From contig ONSH01000002.1 of assembly GCA_900320435.1 (NCBI GenBank), positions 1 through 64,000 of the forward strand: 64,000 bases of DNA, in the 5' to 3' direction. The first letter of the stretch is position 1, and every line of letters begins with the position of its first letter. The notes beneath the pieces are model-generated. The model was given only the letters and a program-made list of their open reading frames with translations. It made no database searches and had not been told where the DNA came from. Shown piece by piece: positions 39,475 through 48,984 of this stretch. The DNA is from an uncultured Prevotellaceae bacterium. Lineage in GTDB: Bacteria > Bacteroidota > Bacteroidia > Bacteroidales > Bacteroidaceae. The translations under genes and the position numbers were made by a program.

Positions 39475-40674
39475 CTACTCCACCCTGCCGGGATACGCCT
39501 CGAGGGCTTTGCGCAGGATGAAAAGGGCGCGGTTGAGGTCTTCCTTCTTCAACACATAAGCCAGACGCACCTGATTGCGGCCGGCGCCGGGCGTCGTGTA
39601 GAAGCCGGCGGCAGGAGCCATCATGACGGTCTCGCCCTCATACTGGAACTCGGAGAGACACCACGCACAGAAGCGCTCGGCGTCGTCGACGGGGAGCTTG
39701 GCCACCGTGTAGAAGGCGCCCATGGGGATGGGAGAATAGACGCCGGGGATGCGGTTGAGGCCGTCGATGAGGCACTTACGGCGCTCGACGTACTCGTCGT
39801 AAACCTCCAGAGCGTAGTCCTCGGGCTCGTCGAGCGAAGCCTCGGCGGCAATCTGGCCGATCAACGGGGGCGACAGGCGGGCCTGACAAAACTTCATCAC
39901 GGCCTTGCGCACCTCGGGGTTCTTGGTGATCAGGGCGCCGATGCGGATGCCGCACTCGCTGTAGCGCTTGGAGACGGAGTCGATGAGCACCACATTCTGC
40001 TCGATGCCCTCCAAGTGGCAGGCCGAGATATAGGGCGAACCTGTGTAGATGAACTCGCGATAGACCTCGTCGGAGAAGAGATACAGGTCGTACTTCTTGA
40101 CCAGGTCGCGGATCTGGTTCATCTCGCGGCGCGTGTAGAGATAGCCCGTGGGGTTGTTGGGATTACAGATAAGGATGGCGCGCGTGCGCTCGTTGATGAG
40201 CTCCTCAAACTTCTCCACCTTGGGCAGGGCGAAACCTTCCTCGATGGTGGTGGCAATAGTGCGGATGACGGCGCCGGCGGAGATGGCAAACGCCATGTAG
40301 TTGGCATAGGCCGGCTCGGGCACGATGATCTCGTCGCCGGGATTGAGGCACGCCAGGAAAGAAAAGAGCACAGCCTCGGAGCCGCCGCTGGTGACGATGA
40401 TGTCGTCGGGCGAGAGGTGGATGTTATACTTCTCGTAGTAGCCCACCAGCTTCTTGCGGTAAGAAAGATAGCCCTGAGAGGGACTGTACTCGAGAATCTT
40501 GCGGTCTATCCCACGAATCGCGTCGAGCGCCGCCTTAGGCGTAGGCAGGTCGGGCTGACCGATGTTGAGATGATAGACTTTCACTCCGCGCTCTTTAGCG
40601 GCGTAGGCCAAAGGAGCCAGCTTGCGGATGGGAGATTCGGGCATTTCTGTGCCGCGTACGGAAATTTGAGGCAT
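39475..40674 (-). CDS. Class I/II PLP-dependent aminotransferase
   Basis: The 399-aa protein has the fold-type I signatures: 'LNIGQPDLPTP' (substrate side), 'VTSGGSEAVLF', 'NPNNPTG' (171-177), 'DEVY' (202-205) and the PLP-binding Lys236 in 'DSVSKRYSECGIRIG'. It probably transfers amino groups between aspartate or another amino acid and 2-oxoglutarate; the exact substrate cannot be read from the sequence. Length is normal for AspC-like enzymes. It sits between a membrane-protein gene and the Lol-type permease in a minus-strand operon. Confidence 0.85.
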   Translation of the reverse strand: MPQISVRGTEMPESPIRKLAPLAYAAKERGVKVYHLNIGQPDLPTPKAALDAIRGIDRKILEYSPSQGYLSYRKKLVGYYEKYNIHLSPDDIIVTSGGSEAVLFSFLACLNPGDEIIVPEPAYANYMAFAISAGAVIRTIATTIEEGFALPKVEKFEELINERTRAILICNPNNPTGYLYTRREMNQIRDLVKKYDLYLFSDEVYREFIYTGSPYISACHLEGIEQNVVLIDSVSKRYSECGIRIGALITKNPEVRKAVMKFCQARLSPPLIGQIAAEASLDEPEDYALEVYDEYVERRKCLIDGLNRIPGVYSPIPMGAFYTVAKLPVDDAERFCAWCLSEFQYEGETVMMAPAAGFYTTPGAGRNQVRLAYVLKKEDLNRALFILRKALEAYPGRVE

Positions 40675-40706
40675 TATCTTATGTATTTAATCTTATCTGA
40701 ATATGG

Positions 40707-41528
40707 TTATGGTAGCGAGGCGCGAAAGGTCTGCAGGCGCGTCATCCTGACGGTGCGGGCATCGGGGACAGTGTCGTTGAGCCGCTCCGCAAGGATGGCC
40801 TTGTCGAGGAAACGCTCCAGCGGCATCGAAGGCGACTGGGGCACATAGCCCAGATAGCGATAGAGCTGCTCGGGCACCTGCATCGTGCGGCCGACAATGT
40901 TGTCGGGAGCAAGCAGACGGCGCGTGAGACGGCCCATATGGCGGGGCGAAGACATCAGCTCCACGAAGCAGCCCTTGCGCACAAGATGCGACGTCTCGAG
41001 GTCGCGGTGCAACTCGAGGTCGCTGTTGGTCACCGTCCAGCAAATCAGTATGGAGCACAATGTGACCAGGAGATTGGGCACGGCCAGGTGCAACCACTTG
41101 ATGCGCTGCACGAAAACGGGACGCGACACGACAGAGGCCAACACAAAGGCCGACACCAGCACGAGGAGGCAGAAGACGGCCCAGAGGAGGCGCCCGACGG
41201 AATACACCGAAGTGACGCACAGAGAGGCCAGCAGGCCCAGACAAAAATACGACGGAGCCCAAACCAAAGCCTTCAGCTCCAGAGGGATGCGACGCGAGAA
41301 GCGCGAGATGGCCAGAGCGCCGATCACCATCACCGCAACGGAAATCATCGCGGCACGGAAATGGTCGAAAGGCGTGTTGGAGAGATCGTGAAGGGCGTAG
41401 GTCAGCAATAACACCTCCCTCTGCTCAACAAAAAGAAAATGCAGGGCAAAGGCGATAAACAGGAGACCGCAGACGCCGTGAATGGCGTATGCGGTCTGAC
41501 GATTGGCGTTATCGCGACGTCTCATCAT
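40707..41528 (-). CDS. Integral membrane protein of unknown function (273 aa)
   Basis: Five hydrophobic helices are visible between residues 15 and 170 ('IHGVCGLLFIAFALHFLFV', 'AAMISVAVMVIGALAI', 'APSYFCLGLLASLCVTSVYSV', 'LLWAVFCLLVLVSAFVLASV', 'LLVTLCSILICWTV'); the last 100 residues are soluble and basic ('MSSPRHMGRLTRRLL', 'TFRASLP'). No recognised domain. It overlaps glgB by 4 bases (ATGA at 41525-41528), so it is co-translated, and is followed by the aminotransferase. It may be a partial member of a larger Bacteroidales membrane family. Confidence 0.6.
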   Translation of the reverse strand: MMRRRDNANRQTAYAIHGVCGLLFIAFALHFLFVEQREVLLLTYALHDLSNTPFDHFRAAMISVAVMVIGALAISRFSRRIPLELKALVWAPSYFCLGLLASLCVTSVYSVGRLLWAVFCLLVLVSAFVLASVVSRPVFVQRIKWLHLAVPNLLVTLCSILICWTVTNSDLELHRDLETSHLVRKGCFVELMSSPRHMGRLTRRLLAPDNIVGRTMQVPEQLYRYLGYVPQSPSMPLERFLDKAILAERLNDTVPDARTVRMTRLQTFRASLP

Positions 41529-43669
41529 TCTTTCACACGGCGCAGCACACAGGCACTGCGAGCAGGCAGATAAAGTTTAAGCCAGCCCTTGCCGTCGCGG
41601 GACAGCATGCTGTCGAAGATGGTGAGATGACGCATGGAGTCGTCATTGAAGCCCTTGCCGCCGAAGTTGACGGCATCGGTGTTGAGCACATATTCGTAGG
41701 CACCCTGCTTCACCATGAAGCCGTAGTCGGTGAACGACTTGAACGGCGAGAAGTTGAAGAAGAAGAGCAGGTCGCCGCGCTGATAGGCAAACACCTGGTC
41801 ACCGTCGTTGTGCCAAATCTCGGTGACGGGCTGAGACTGAATGTTCTTCTGACTCTTGAGCACCTTCAGCATCTGACGGTCGAAGTCGCCCAGGAAGTGG
41901 AAGCAGAGGTCCTTGTTGTCCACAAGATTCCACTGACGGCGGGCGTACTTGTAGCTCCAGCCGTTGCCCTCGCGGGGGAAGTCGATCCACTCGGGATGAC
42001 CGAACTCATTGCCCATGAAGTTGAGGTAGCCGCCGTTGATGGTGGAGGCCGTGAGCAGACGTATCATCTTGTGGAGGGCGATGCCGCGCTCAACGGTGCC
42101 GGTTTCGTCGCCCTTCTTGAAGTGCCAGTACATGTCGGAGTCGATCAGACGGAAGATGATCGTCTTGTCGCCCACCAAAGCCTGATCGTGGCTCTCGCAG
42201 TAGGAAATCGTCTTCTCGTCGGCACGGCGGTTGGTGGTCTCCCACAGGAGGCTGGAGGGCTTCCAGTCCTCGTCGCGCAGCTCCTTGATAACCTTGATCC
42301 AGTAGTCGGGGATGTTCATGGCCAAACGGTAGTCGAAACCATAGCCGCCGTCCTCGAAGGGAGCGGCCAGACCGGGCATGCCGGAAACCTCCTCGGCAAT
42401 GGTGATGGCATTTTTATTGACCTGATGAATCAGGACGTTGGCCAGCGTGAGATAGACAATAGCGTTGTCATCCTCATGGCCATTGTAGTAGTCGGCGTAG
42501 CTGCCGAAGGCTTCACCCAGGCCGTGGCTGTAGTAGAGCATCGAGGTGACACCGTCGAAGCGGAAGCCGTCGAAGTGGAACTCGTCGAGCCAATACTTAC
42601 AGTTGGAGAGCAGGAAGTGCAGCACCTGGTTCTTGCCGTAGTCGAAGCAGAGCGAATCCCAGGCGGGATGCTCGCGACGGTCGCCGGGATAGAAATACTG
42701 GCAGGGATCGCCGCACATGTTGCCCAGACCCTCGTTCTCGTTCTTCACGGCGTGAGAGTGGACGATGTCCATCACGACGGCAATGCCGCGACCGTGAGCG
42801 TCGTCGATGAGGGCCTTCAGCTCCTCGGGCGTGCCGAAGCGGCTGGAGGGAGCAAAGAAGTTGCTCACATGGTAGCCGAAGCTGCCGTAGTAAGGATGCT
42901 CCTGAATGGCCATGATCTGAATGCAGTTGTAGCCGGCCTTGGCCACACGGGGCAACACGTTCTGGCGGAACTCCTCATAGGTGCCCACCTTCTCTGCATC
43001 CTGACTCATGCCGATGTGGCACTCGTAGATGAGCAGAGGAGAGGTGTTAGGCTTGAACTTGAGGTTCTGCCACTCGTACTCGTTCTTCGGCGCCCATACC
43101 TGAGCGGAGAAGATCTTGGTCTGGTCGTCCTGCACCACGCGACGGCACCAGGCGGGGATGCGCTCGCCCTGACCGCCGTCCCAATGAACGGACAGCTTGT
43201 AGAGCTCGCCATGCTTGAGGCCGCGGGGGCCCAGCTTCAGCTCCCAATTGTCGGTGCCGCGAACGCGCTTGAAAGCATACTTCTCGTTTTCCTTCCAATC
43301 GTTGCAGTCGCCGATGAGATACATCTCGGTGGCATTGGGGGCCCATTCGCGGATCACCCAACCCTTGTCGTTGCGGTGCAAGCCGAAGTACAGATATCCG
43401 GATGCAAAATCCGAAAGCGTCTGCTTGCCGTGCTGGGTCAGCTCGTCCATCTTGTTCAAAACGGCCTGATGGCGGCCTTCGATGGCGGCGCTGAAATCCC
43501 GGAGGTAAGCATCATTACGCAGAATCTTCAGCATCTGAGGTTCCTGAGCCTTCTGAGCCTTTGCCTTGGCGGCAGCGGCCTGTTCTTTCTTCGTCATCTT
43601 CTTGGCGGAAGATTTCTTAGCGGACGACTTGGAAGCTGATTTGGCTGAAGTCTTTGTCGTAGTTGCCAT
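41525..43669 (-). CDS. glgB: 1,4-alpha-glucan branching enzyme (GH13) with Lys/Ala-rich N-terminus
   Basis: After a 45-residue Ala/Ser/Lys-rich extension comes a CBM48-like domain (90-200, 'YFGLHRNDKGWVIREWAPNATEMYLIGDCNDW') and the GH13 barrel: 'MDIVHSHAV', nucleophile D372 in 'GFRFDGVTSM', acid/base E426 in 'IAEEVSGMP', and D495 in 'CESHDQALVG'. The signature 'EVSGMPG' and length (about 670 aa without the extension) place it with eukaryote-like branching enzymes common in Bacteroidetes. It builds alpha-1,6 branches in glycogen. An internal ATG at residue 46 (MLKILRNDAY) could be the true start. The extension resembles histone-like tails. Confidence 0.9.
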   Translation of the reverse strand: MATTTKTSAKSASKSSAKKSSAKKMTKKEQAAAAKAKAQKAQEPQMLKILRNDAYLRDFSAAIEGRHQAVLNKMDELTQHGKQTLSDFASGYLYFGLHRNDKGWVIREWAPNATEMYLIGDCNDWKENEKYAFKRVRGTDNWELKLGPRGLKHGELYKLSVHWDGGQGERIPAWCRRVVQDDQTKIFSAQVWAPKNEYEWQNLKFKPNTSPLLIYECHIGMSQDAEKVGTYEEFRQNVLPRVAKAGYNCIQIMAIQEHPYYGSFGYHVSNFFAPSSRFGTPEELKALIDDAHGRGIAVVMDIVHSHAVKNENEGLGNMCGDPCQYFYPGDRREHPAWDSLCFDYGKNQVLHFLLSNCKYWLDEFHFDGFRFDGVTSMLYYSHGLGEAFGSYADYYNGHEDDNAIVYLTLANVLIHQVNKNAITIAEEVSGMPGLAAPFEDGGYGFDYRLAMNIPDYWIKVIKELRDEDWKPSSLLWETTNRRADEKTISYCESHDQALVGDKTIIFRLIDSDMYWHFKKGDETGTVERGIALHKMIRLLTASTINGGYLNFMGNEFGHPEWIDFPREGNGWSYKYARRQWNLVDNKDLCFHFLGDFDRQMLKVLKSQKNIQSQPVTEIWHNDGDQVFAYQRGDLLFFFNFSPFKSFTDYGFMVKQGAYEYVLNTDAVNFGGKGFNDDSMRHLTIFDSMLSRDGKGWLKLYLPARSACVLRRVKE

Positions 43670-43690
43670 GATAAAAAATTGTTATGTTGT

Positions 43691-44761
43691 TTATTTGTTT
43701 TGATATCTGTCCTTGTGGAAAGTGCCCTCAAAGCGCTTCCCGTCTTTATCGATAAGTACGCCGTAGCCCTCTTTGAGGCCGGCCTTGTAGTATCCCTTGT
43801 ACTTCGTGCCGTCGGTCTGGCGGAACATGCCCTCGCCGTCCATCAGGCCTTCCTTCCATTCGCCCTCGTAGGTGTCGCCGTTGGCCCAGGTGTATTTGCC
43901 GCGGCCCTGACGCAGATTGGACTTCCAGCCGCCGGTGTAGGAGGCGCCGTTTTTCCAGGTGAAAGTGCCATGCCCTTCCTGACGGCCGTCATTGAAGTGG
44001 CCGATGTATTTGTCGCCGTTGTGGTAAATAAAAATGCCTTCACCGGTGCGCTTGCCGCCATCATAGATGCCCTCGTAGCGGTCGCCGTCGGCAAAGGTGT
44101 AGATGCCGCGTCCGTGCTGCTTGTCGTGCAGCCATTCGCCGGAATAGATGTCGCCGGAAGCGTATTTGAAGATGCCGCGACCCGACTTCTCGCCGTCCTT
44201 CCAGGTGCCCTCGTAGCGATTGCCGTCACCCCAATCGAAGATGCCCTTGCCCGAACGCTTGTCGTCGTGCCAGGAGCCCTTGTACTGCGCACCTTTGGCG
44301 TAGTAGTAAGTGCCCAGGCCCTCGCGCTTGTCAGCCTCCCACTGACCTACATAGCGGTCGCCGTTGTGGTAGTACATCGTGCCCTGGCCCTGCTGGTAGT
44401 CGCGGAACCAAAGACCTTCGTAGCGGTTGTTGTTCTTGAAATAATACGTGCCCTGACCGTGCTGCTGGTCCTGAAACCATTCGCCCTCATAGCGCTCGCC
44501 GTCAGAGAACTGGTAAACGCCGTGGCCCTGACGCTTGCCCTTGACGTACTCGCCGGTATAGCGGTCGCCGTTGGGGAACGTCGTCGTGCCTTTGCCGTAA
44601 GGCTTGCCGCGGAACATCTCGCCCTGATACTCGCTCTTGTCGGGGAACGTGTAAGTGCCTACCGTGATCTGCTGGGAATAAGACGGGAGAGAAAAGAAAA
44701 CAATGAGGGCTGTCAGAGCACAACGCAAAAAGAAGCAATATAGTGTATGACCTGCCGTCAT
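43691..44761 (-). CDS. Exported MORN-repeat protein
   Basis: A signal peptide ends at about 'SLPSYSQ' (residue 30). The rest is roughly fourteen MORN-type 23-residue repeats ('YTGEYVKGKRQGHGVYQFSDGERYEGEWFQDQQHGQGTYYF'), each a Gly-x-Gly-x-Tyr...Gly beta-hairpin. MORN repeats in bacteria commonly mediate membrane or protein binding; no enzymatic domain is fused. The gene is preceded by a consensus promoter (44784-44815) and lies 21 bases before glgB, so the two may be transcribed together. Confidence 0.85.
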   Translation of the reverse strand: MTAGHTLYCFFLRCALTALIVFFSLPSYSQQITVGTYTFPDKSEYQGEMFRGKPYGKGTTTFPNGDRYTGEYVKGKRQGHGVYQFSDGERYEGEWFQDQQHGQGTYYFKNNNRYEGLWFRDYQQGQGTMYYHNGDRYVGQWEADKREGLGTYYYAKGAQYKGSWHDDKRSGKGIFDWGDGNRYEGTWKDGEKSGRGIFKYASGDIYSGEWLHDKQHGRGIYTFADGDRYEGIYDGGKRTGEGIFIYHNGDKYIGHFNDGRQEGHGTFTWKNGASYTGGWKSNLRQGRGKYTWANGDTYEGEWKEGLMDGEGMFRQTDGTKYKGYYKAGLKEGYGVLIDKDGKRFEGTFHKDRYQNK

Positions 44762-44783
44762 TAAATAATTCGTTTACTGCGCA

Positions 44784-44815
44784 CAAAGGTACGACAATTT
44801 CACGAATTACACAAA
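44784..44815 (-). promoter_or_regulatory. Promoter of the MORN-repeat gene
   Basis: Minus strand: TTTG (44812-44815), 20 bases, TACCTTTG (44784-44791): exact consensus. The start codon is 22 bases downstream, so the leader is very short. Confidence 0.6.
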
Positions 44816-44822
44816 TTTTTGC

Positions 44823-45578
44823 TTATTTTTTTAATTGTTTTAAGAATTCTTCGGCGCGGGCCAAATCTTCCGGGGTGTCAATGCCGATGGTTTCAACGTC
44901 GGAAACGCCCACTTTGATGACATAGCCGTTCTGCAGCCAGCGCAGCTGCTCGAGCGACTCTGCAAGCTCTAGTGAAGACTGGGGTAAACGGGTGATTTCC
45001 AACAAGGTATCGCTACGGTAGGCATAGAGCCCGATATGCTTGTAAAACGTGTGACGCGAGAGCCAGTCTTCCTGAGGCACACCGCGCAAATAAGGGATCA
45101 CACTGCGGGAGAAATAAAGCGCACGCATCTCGTTGTCAACCACAACTTTGGGAGAATTAACATTGAACAAAGCCGCACAGCCGTCAGCAGGCACAAAAGG
45201 CTTCACGAGCGTGGCAATCTGAGTAGCCGGATCGTCGAAACAGGAAACCACCGTACGTATCTGGGAAGCCTGAATGAAAGGCTCGTCGCCCTGGATGTTA
45301 ACCACCACATCGTATGGCTGCCCCAAATTCTCATAAGCCTCTCTGATTCTGTCCGTTCCGCTGCGATGCGAGGTGGAAGTCATGCAGACCTTGCCACCGA
45401 AGCCTTCCACGGCCCGGAAGATGCGCTCGTCGTCCGTAGCCACAAGGACGTCGTCAAGGACGCCGGACACCTGTTCATAGACCCTCTGAATCACGGGCTT
45501 GCCACCCAAAACGGCCAGGGGTTTGGCCGGAAAACGCGTGCTCGCATAGCGGGCAGGGATAATGCCTATAGTCTTCAT
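44823..45578 (-). CDS. kdsB: 3-deoxy-manno-octulosonate cytidylyltransferase
   Basis: The 251-aa protein begins 'IGIIPARYASTRFPAKPLAVLGGKPVIQRVYEQV' (nucleotide-binding P-loop with RxxSTRFP), and contains 'VVNIQGDEPFI' (the QGDEP catalytic/Mg motif) and 'HIGLYAYR'. It activates KDO as CMP-KDO for lipid A/LPS core synthesis in the cytosol. The start lies 6 bases after the PBP stop, so it is co-transcribed with the PBP1A gene, linking two envelope functions. Length is standard for the family. Confidence 0.95.
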   Translation of the reverse strand: MKTIGIIPARYASTRFPAKPLAVLGGKPVIQRVYEQVSGVLDDVLVATDDERIFRAVEGFGGKVCMTSTSHRSGTDRIREAYENLGQPYDVVVNIQGDEPFIQASQIRTVVSCFDDPATQIATLVKPFVPADGCAALFNVNSPKVVVDNEMRALYFSRSVIPYLRGVPQEDWLSRHTFYKHIGLYAYRSDTLLEITRLPQSSLELAESLEQLRWLQNGYVIKVGVSDVETIGIDTPEDLARAEEFLKQLKK

Positions 45579-45584
45579 ATTCAG

Positions 45585-47903
45585 TTACTCCAATATCTCT
45601 GTCGTCTCTTCGCCGTCGCCCCTGTCCTCTTCGTAGACCGACACACAGGGATCGAAGTCTTCGGGAACATTGAACTGCTCGTCTTCTTTATAGGGCAAAT
45701 TCGGGTCGGCAAAGACTTTCTGCAGGAAAAGAGCCACCACGGGAAGGGCCGAAGAAGCACCCTGACCGTTGGCCATGGAAGCAAAATGGATGTCGCGCTC
45801 GTCGCCGCCCACCCAGGCACCGAAGCTCAGCGAGGGCGTGTAGCCCACAAACCAGCCGTCGGAGTTGTCGTTGGTGGTGCCGGTCTTACCCGCCATGGGC
45901 GCCTTGATGCCGTAGCGGAAACGCATGCGGCCGCCCGTGCCGCCGTCGATGACGCCGCGCATGAGAATAATCATCTTAAGGGCGGCCTGCTCGCTGATCA
46001 CCTCGTGGACACGGGGTGAGAAATTGGCCACGACATTGCCGCTGCCGTCCTCGATGCGGGTAACGAAAACCGGCTGACGGCGCACGCCTCGGTTGGGGAA
46101 CGCCGTATAGGCACCCACCATCTCAATGACGGAGATGTCGCAGGGGCCCAGACAGAGGCTGAGCGAGGGTACGATGTCGCGGTTGAGAATGCCGAACTCA
46201 TGAATCAGACGCACAAAAGCCGAAGGCGACATCTGATTGAGAAGCCAGGCGGAAATCCAGTTGTTGGACGTGGCCAGACCCCACTTAAGCGTCACCATCT
46301 CGCCGATGCGGGCCTTGGAGGAATTGCGGGGCGTCCAGGTCTGATCGCCGACATGATAGGTGTGGGCCACGTTGGGCGCCACATCACAGGGAGAGAAGCC
46401 GTTCTCCATCGCCAGGGAATAGAGATAGGGTTTGATGGTAGAACCAACCTGACGTCTGCCCTGCCCTGCCATATCGTATTGGAAGTGAGCGTAGTCGGTG
46501 CCGCCGACATAAGCCTTCACATGGCCCGTGTGGGTGTCCATACAGACAAAACCCGTGCGCAGGAAACCTTTATAATACTTCAGAGAGTCCAATGGCGACA
46601 TCAGCGTATCCACCTCACCGTGAGGTGTATAGATCGTCATCTCTGTGGGAATGCGGAAGCTGCGCTCAATATCCTGCTCGCTATAGCCCGCATGGCGCAT
46701 GATGGCCCAACGGGCGCTCTGACGGATGGCGCGCTGAAGGTCGCGCTGCGCCTGCTCTGTAGGCACGTCGTTGGCATAAGGGCGGTTCTTCAGCGTCGTC
46801 TGCTCACGGGAGAAAATGGGCTGCAGAGTCTCTACAACATGCTTCTGCACCGCCTCTTCGGCATAGGTCTGCATGCGGGAATCCACCGTGGTATAGATCT
46901 TCAGGCCGTCGGTGTAGATGTTGTAGTGATTGCCGTTGGCGTTCACGTTTTTGTTACACCAACCGTAGAGCGGATCCGTCTCCCAGGCCAAAGAATCTTC
47001 GAAGAATTTCTGCCCTTGCCACGAAGCGTAGTCGCTGCGCGAAGGCCGCTTGGCCATAAGCACACGGCGCAGGTATTCACGCAAATAGGTGCCGTGACCC
47101 TGACGGTGGTCCACACGGTGGAAATCCAGCACGAGGTCTTTCTGCTGGAGGGAATCATGCGCCGCCTCGGTGATGTAGCCGCCCTTGAGCATTTGGTCGA
47201 GCACCACATTGCGTCGCTCGCGGCAGCGCTCCGGCACACGGACGGGATTGAACAGCGAGGGGTTCTTGCACATGCCCACCAGGACAGCACACTCGTCCAC
47301 CGTGAGATCGCGGGGCTCCTTGCCGAAATAGGTGCGCGCGGCCGTCTTGATGCCCACGGCATTGTGGAGGAAATCGAAGTAGTTGAGATACATGGTGATG
47401 ATTTCCTCCTTGGTGTAGTAGCGCTCGAGCTTCAGAGCAATCACCCACTCGATGGGCTTCTGGAGCAGGCGCTCGAAGGTGCTCTTGGCTCTGGCACTGT
47501 AGAGCTGCTTGGCCAGCTGCTGCGTGATGGTGCTGCCGCCGCCGGCGCTCTTCTGCTTGAGGATGCCGCGCTTGACAACGGCGCGCAGAAGCGCTTTGAA
47601 GTCGATGCCCGAATGCACGAAGAAACGCTCGTCCTCTGTAGCCACCAAAGCATTGACCAATGCGGGCGGCAAATCCTTGTAGGACACAAAGATGCGATTG
47701 CCCTCGGAATAGCTCCAGGTGCCGATCAGCTGGCCGTCGGCAGAAAAAATCTGCGAGGCGAACTTGTTCACGGGGTTCTGAAGCTGCTGAAGCTCGGGCA
47801 TATAGCCGATATAGCCCTCCCAAACAGCATAGAACGCACAGCCCAATGCCAGCCAGAAAAACACCAGCAGACTCCACAAAAATATGATAACTTTCTTTCG
47901 CAT
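45585..47903 (-). CDS. Penicillin-binding protein 1A-type bifunctional peptidoglycan synthase
   Basis: The 772-aa protein has an N-terminal membrane helix (4-28), a GT51 glycosyltransferase domain ('VATEDERFFVHSGID', catalytic E90; 'GGSTITQQLAKQ'), and a transpeptidase domain with S488-TIK ('GRRQVGSTIKPYLYS'), SNN at 546-548 ('LATSNNWISAW') and KTG ('MAGKTGTTND'). It polymerises and cross-links peptidoglycan in the periplasm. All catalytic motifs are intact. It is expressed from a consensus promoter at 47932-47962 and followed by kdsB. Confidence 0.95.
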   Translation of the reverse strand: MRKKVIIFLWSLLVFFWLALGCAFYAVWEGYIGYMPELQQLQNPVNKFASQIFSADGQLIGTWSYSEGNRIFVSYKDLPPALVNALVATEDERFFVHSGIDFKALLRAVVKRGILKQKSAGGGSTITQQLAKQLYSARAKSTFERLLQKPIEWVIALKLERYYTKEEIITMYLNYFDFLHNAVGIKTAARTYFGKEPRDLTVDECAVLVGMCKNPSLFNPVRVPERCRERRNVVLDQMLKGGYITEAAHDSLQQKDLVLDFHRVDHRQGHGTYLREYLRRVLMAKRPSRSDYASWQGQKFFEDSLAWETDPLYGWCNKNVNANGNHYNIYTDGLKIYTTVDSRMQTYAEEAVQKHVVETLQPIFSREQTTLKNRPYANDVPTEQAQRDLQRAIRQSARWAIMRHAGYSEQDIERSFRIPTEMTIYTPHGEVDTLMSPLDSLKYYKGFLRTGFVCMDTHTGHVKAYVGGTDYAHFQYDMAGQGRRQVGSTIKPYLYSLAMENGFSPCDVAPNVAHTYHVGDQTWTPRNSSKARIGEMVTLKWGLATSNNWISAWLLNQMSPSAFVRLIHEFGILNRDIVPSLSLCLGPCDISVIEMVGAYTAFPNRGVRRQPVFVTRIEDGSGNVVANFSPRVHEVISEQAALKMIILMRGVIDGGTGGRMRFRYGIKAPMAGKTGTTNDNSDGWFVGYTPSLSFGAWVGGDERDIHFASMANGQGASSALPVVALFLQKVFADPNLPYKEDEQFNVPEDFDPCVSVYEEDRGDGEETTEILE

Positions 47904-47931
47904 GGAAAATGTACTCTGTCAATTCTCCCCG

Positions 47932-47962
47932 CAAAGTTACGACAAAATATCGAAATTGCAAA
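47932..47962 (-). promoter_or_regulatory. Promoter of the PBP1A-kdsB operon
   Basis: Minus strand: TTTG (47959-47962), 19 bases, TAACTTTG (47932-47939), 29 bases before the start codon. Divergent from pyrB. Confidence 0.65.
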
Positions 47963-48003
47963 AAAAACAACCCTGTATAAGTGCACAACTCTCAACTTTT
48001 TCG

Positions 48004-48011
48004 TACCTTTG
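48004..48011 (+). promoter_or_regulatory. -7 box of pyrB-pyrI-glyA
   Basis: TACCTTTG, 26 bases before the chosen pyrB start (48038). A matching TTTG at -33 is not evident. Its place supports the 48038 ATG over the in-frame ATG at 47981, which lies upstream of the box. Confidence 0.55.
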
Positions 48012-48037
48012 CACTCGCATCAAGAGAAACAACCACA

Positions 48038-48970
48038 ATGGAGAACAGAAGTTTGGTGACGATTGCCAACCATTCGCGCGAAAAAATCGAATATCTCATC
48101 AAAATGGCCTCGGCCTTCGAACAGAATCCCAACAGACGACTGCTCGAAGGAAAGGTGGTAGCCACCCTCTTCTTTGAGCCTTCGACCAGAACCCGACTCT
48201 CCTTCGAGACCGCAGCCAACAGACTCGGCGCCAGAGTGATCGGATTCGCCGACCCGAAGGTGACCAGCGGCACCAAGGGAGAGACGCTGAAGGACACCAT
48301 CATGATGGTCTCCAACTACGCAGACCTCATCGTGATGCGCCACTATCTGGAAGGTGCCGCACAATACGCCTCAGAGGTTGCCCCCGTGCCTATTGTGAAC
48401 GCCGGCGACGGAGCCAACCAGCACCCATCGCAGACGATGCTGGACCTCTACACCATCTATCAGACCCAGGGCCGTCTGGACAACCTGGACATCTATCTGG
48501 TGGGCGACCTGAAATACGGACGCACCGTGCACTCCCTGCTGATGGCCATGCGCCACTTCAACCCCACATTTCACTTCATCGCCCCCGAAGAGCTGGCCAT
48601 GCCCGCCGTCTACAAAAAATACTGCGACGACCACGGCATCCGCTACATCGAGCACTCGGACTTCAACGCCGAAACAATCAGCGGCGCCGACATCTTATAT
48701 ATGACGCGCGTGCAAAAGGAGCGCTTTGTGGATCTCGACGAATACGAGCTCGTCAAAGACCGCTACCTGCTGAAGCTGAACATGCTGACAAAGGCACGCG
48801 AAAATCTGAAAATCCTCCATCCGCTGCCGCGCGTGAACGAGATAGAGTACAGCATCGACGACACGCCCTACGCCTACTATTTCCAGCAGGCCCGCAACGG
48901 ACTCTATGCGAGAGAGGCGCTCATCTGCGACGCACTCGGCATCACTCTGGACGACGTCATGAAAGCCTGA
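48038..48970 (+). CDS. pyrB: Aspartate carbamoyltransferase, catalytic subunit
   Basis: From the ATG at 48038 the 310-aa product matches the usual ATCase catalytic length. It has '[13 protein letters not shown]' (carbamoyl-phosphate loop), '[17 protein letters not shown]' (HPxQ) and '[11 protein letters not shown]' near the C-terminus. It makes carbamoyl-aspartate in pyrimidine synthesis, in a dodecamer with PyrI encoded next door (14-base spacer). The in-frame extension to 47981 lies over the promoter region and is rejected. Confidence 0.95.
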   Translation: MENRSLVTIANHSREKIEYLIKMASAFEQNPNRRLLEGKVVATLFFEPSTRTRLSFETAANRLGARVIGFADPKVTSGTKGETLKDTIMMVSNYADLIVMRHYLEGAAQYASEVAPVPIVNAGDGANQHPSQTMLDLYTIYQTQGRLDNLDIYLVGDLKYGRTVHSLLMAMRHFNPTFHFIAPEELAMPAVYKKYCDDHGIRYIEHSDFNAETISGADILYMTRVQKERFVDLDEYELVKDRYLLKLNMLTKARENLKILHPLPRVNEIEYSIDDTPYAYYFQQARNGLYAREALICDALGITLDDVMKA

Positions 48971-48984
48971 AACACCATTGCACA

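Noticed and set aside
38713..40848. Plus-strand ORF of 711 aa
   Set aside because: It crosses the Lol-type permease and aminotransferase genes in antisense, including their spacer; no domain.
46200..48059. Plus-strand ORF of 619 aa
   Set aside because: It is the antisense shadow of the PBP1A gene, which has all catalytic motifs.
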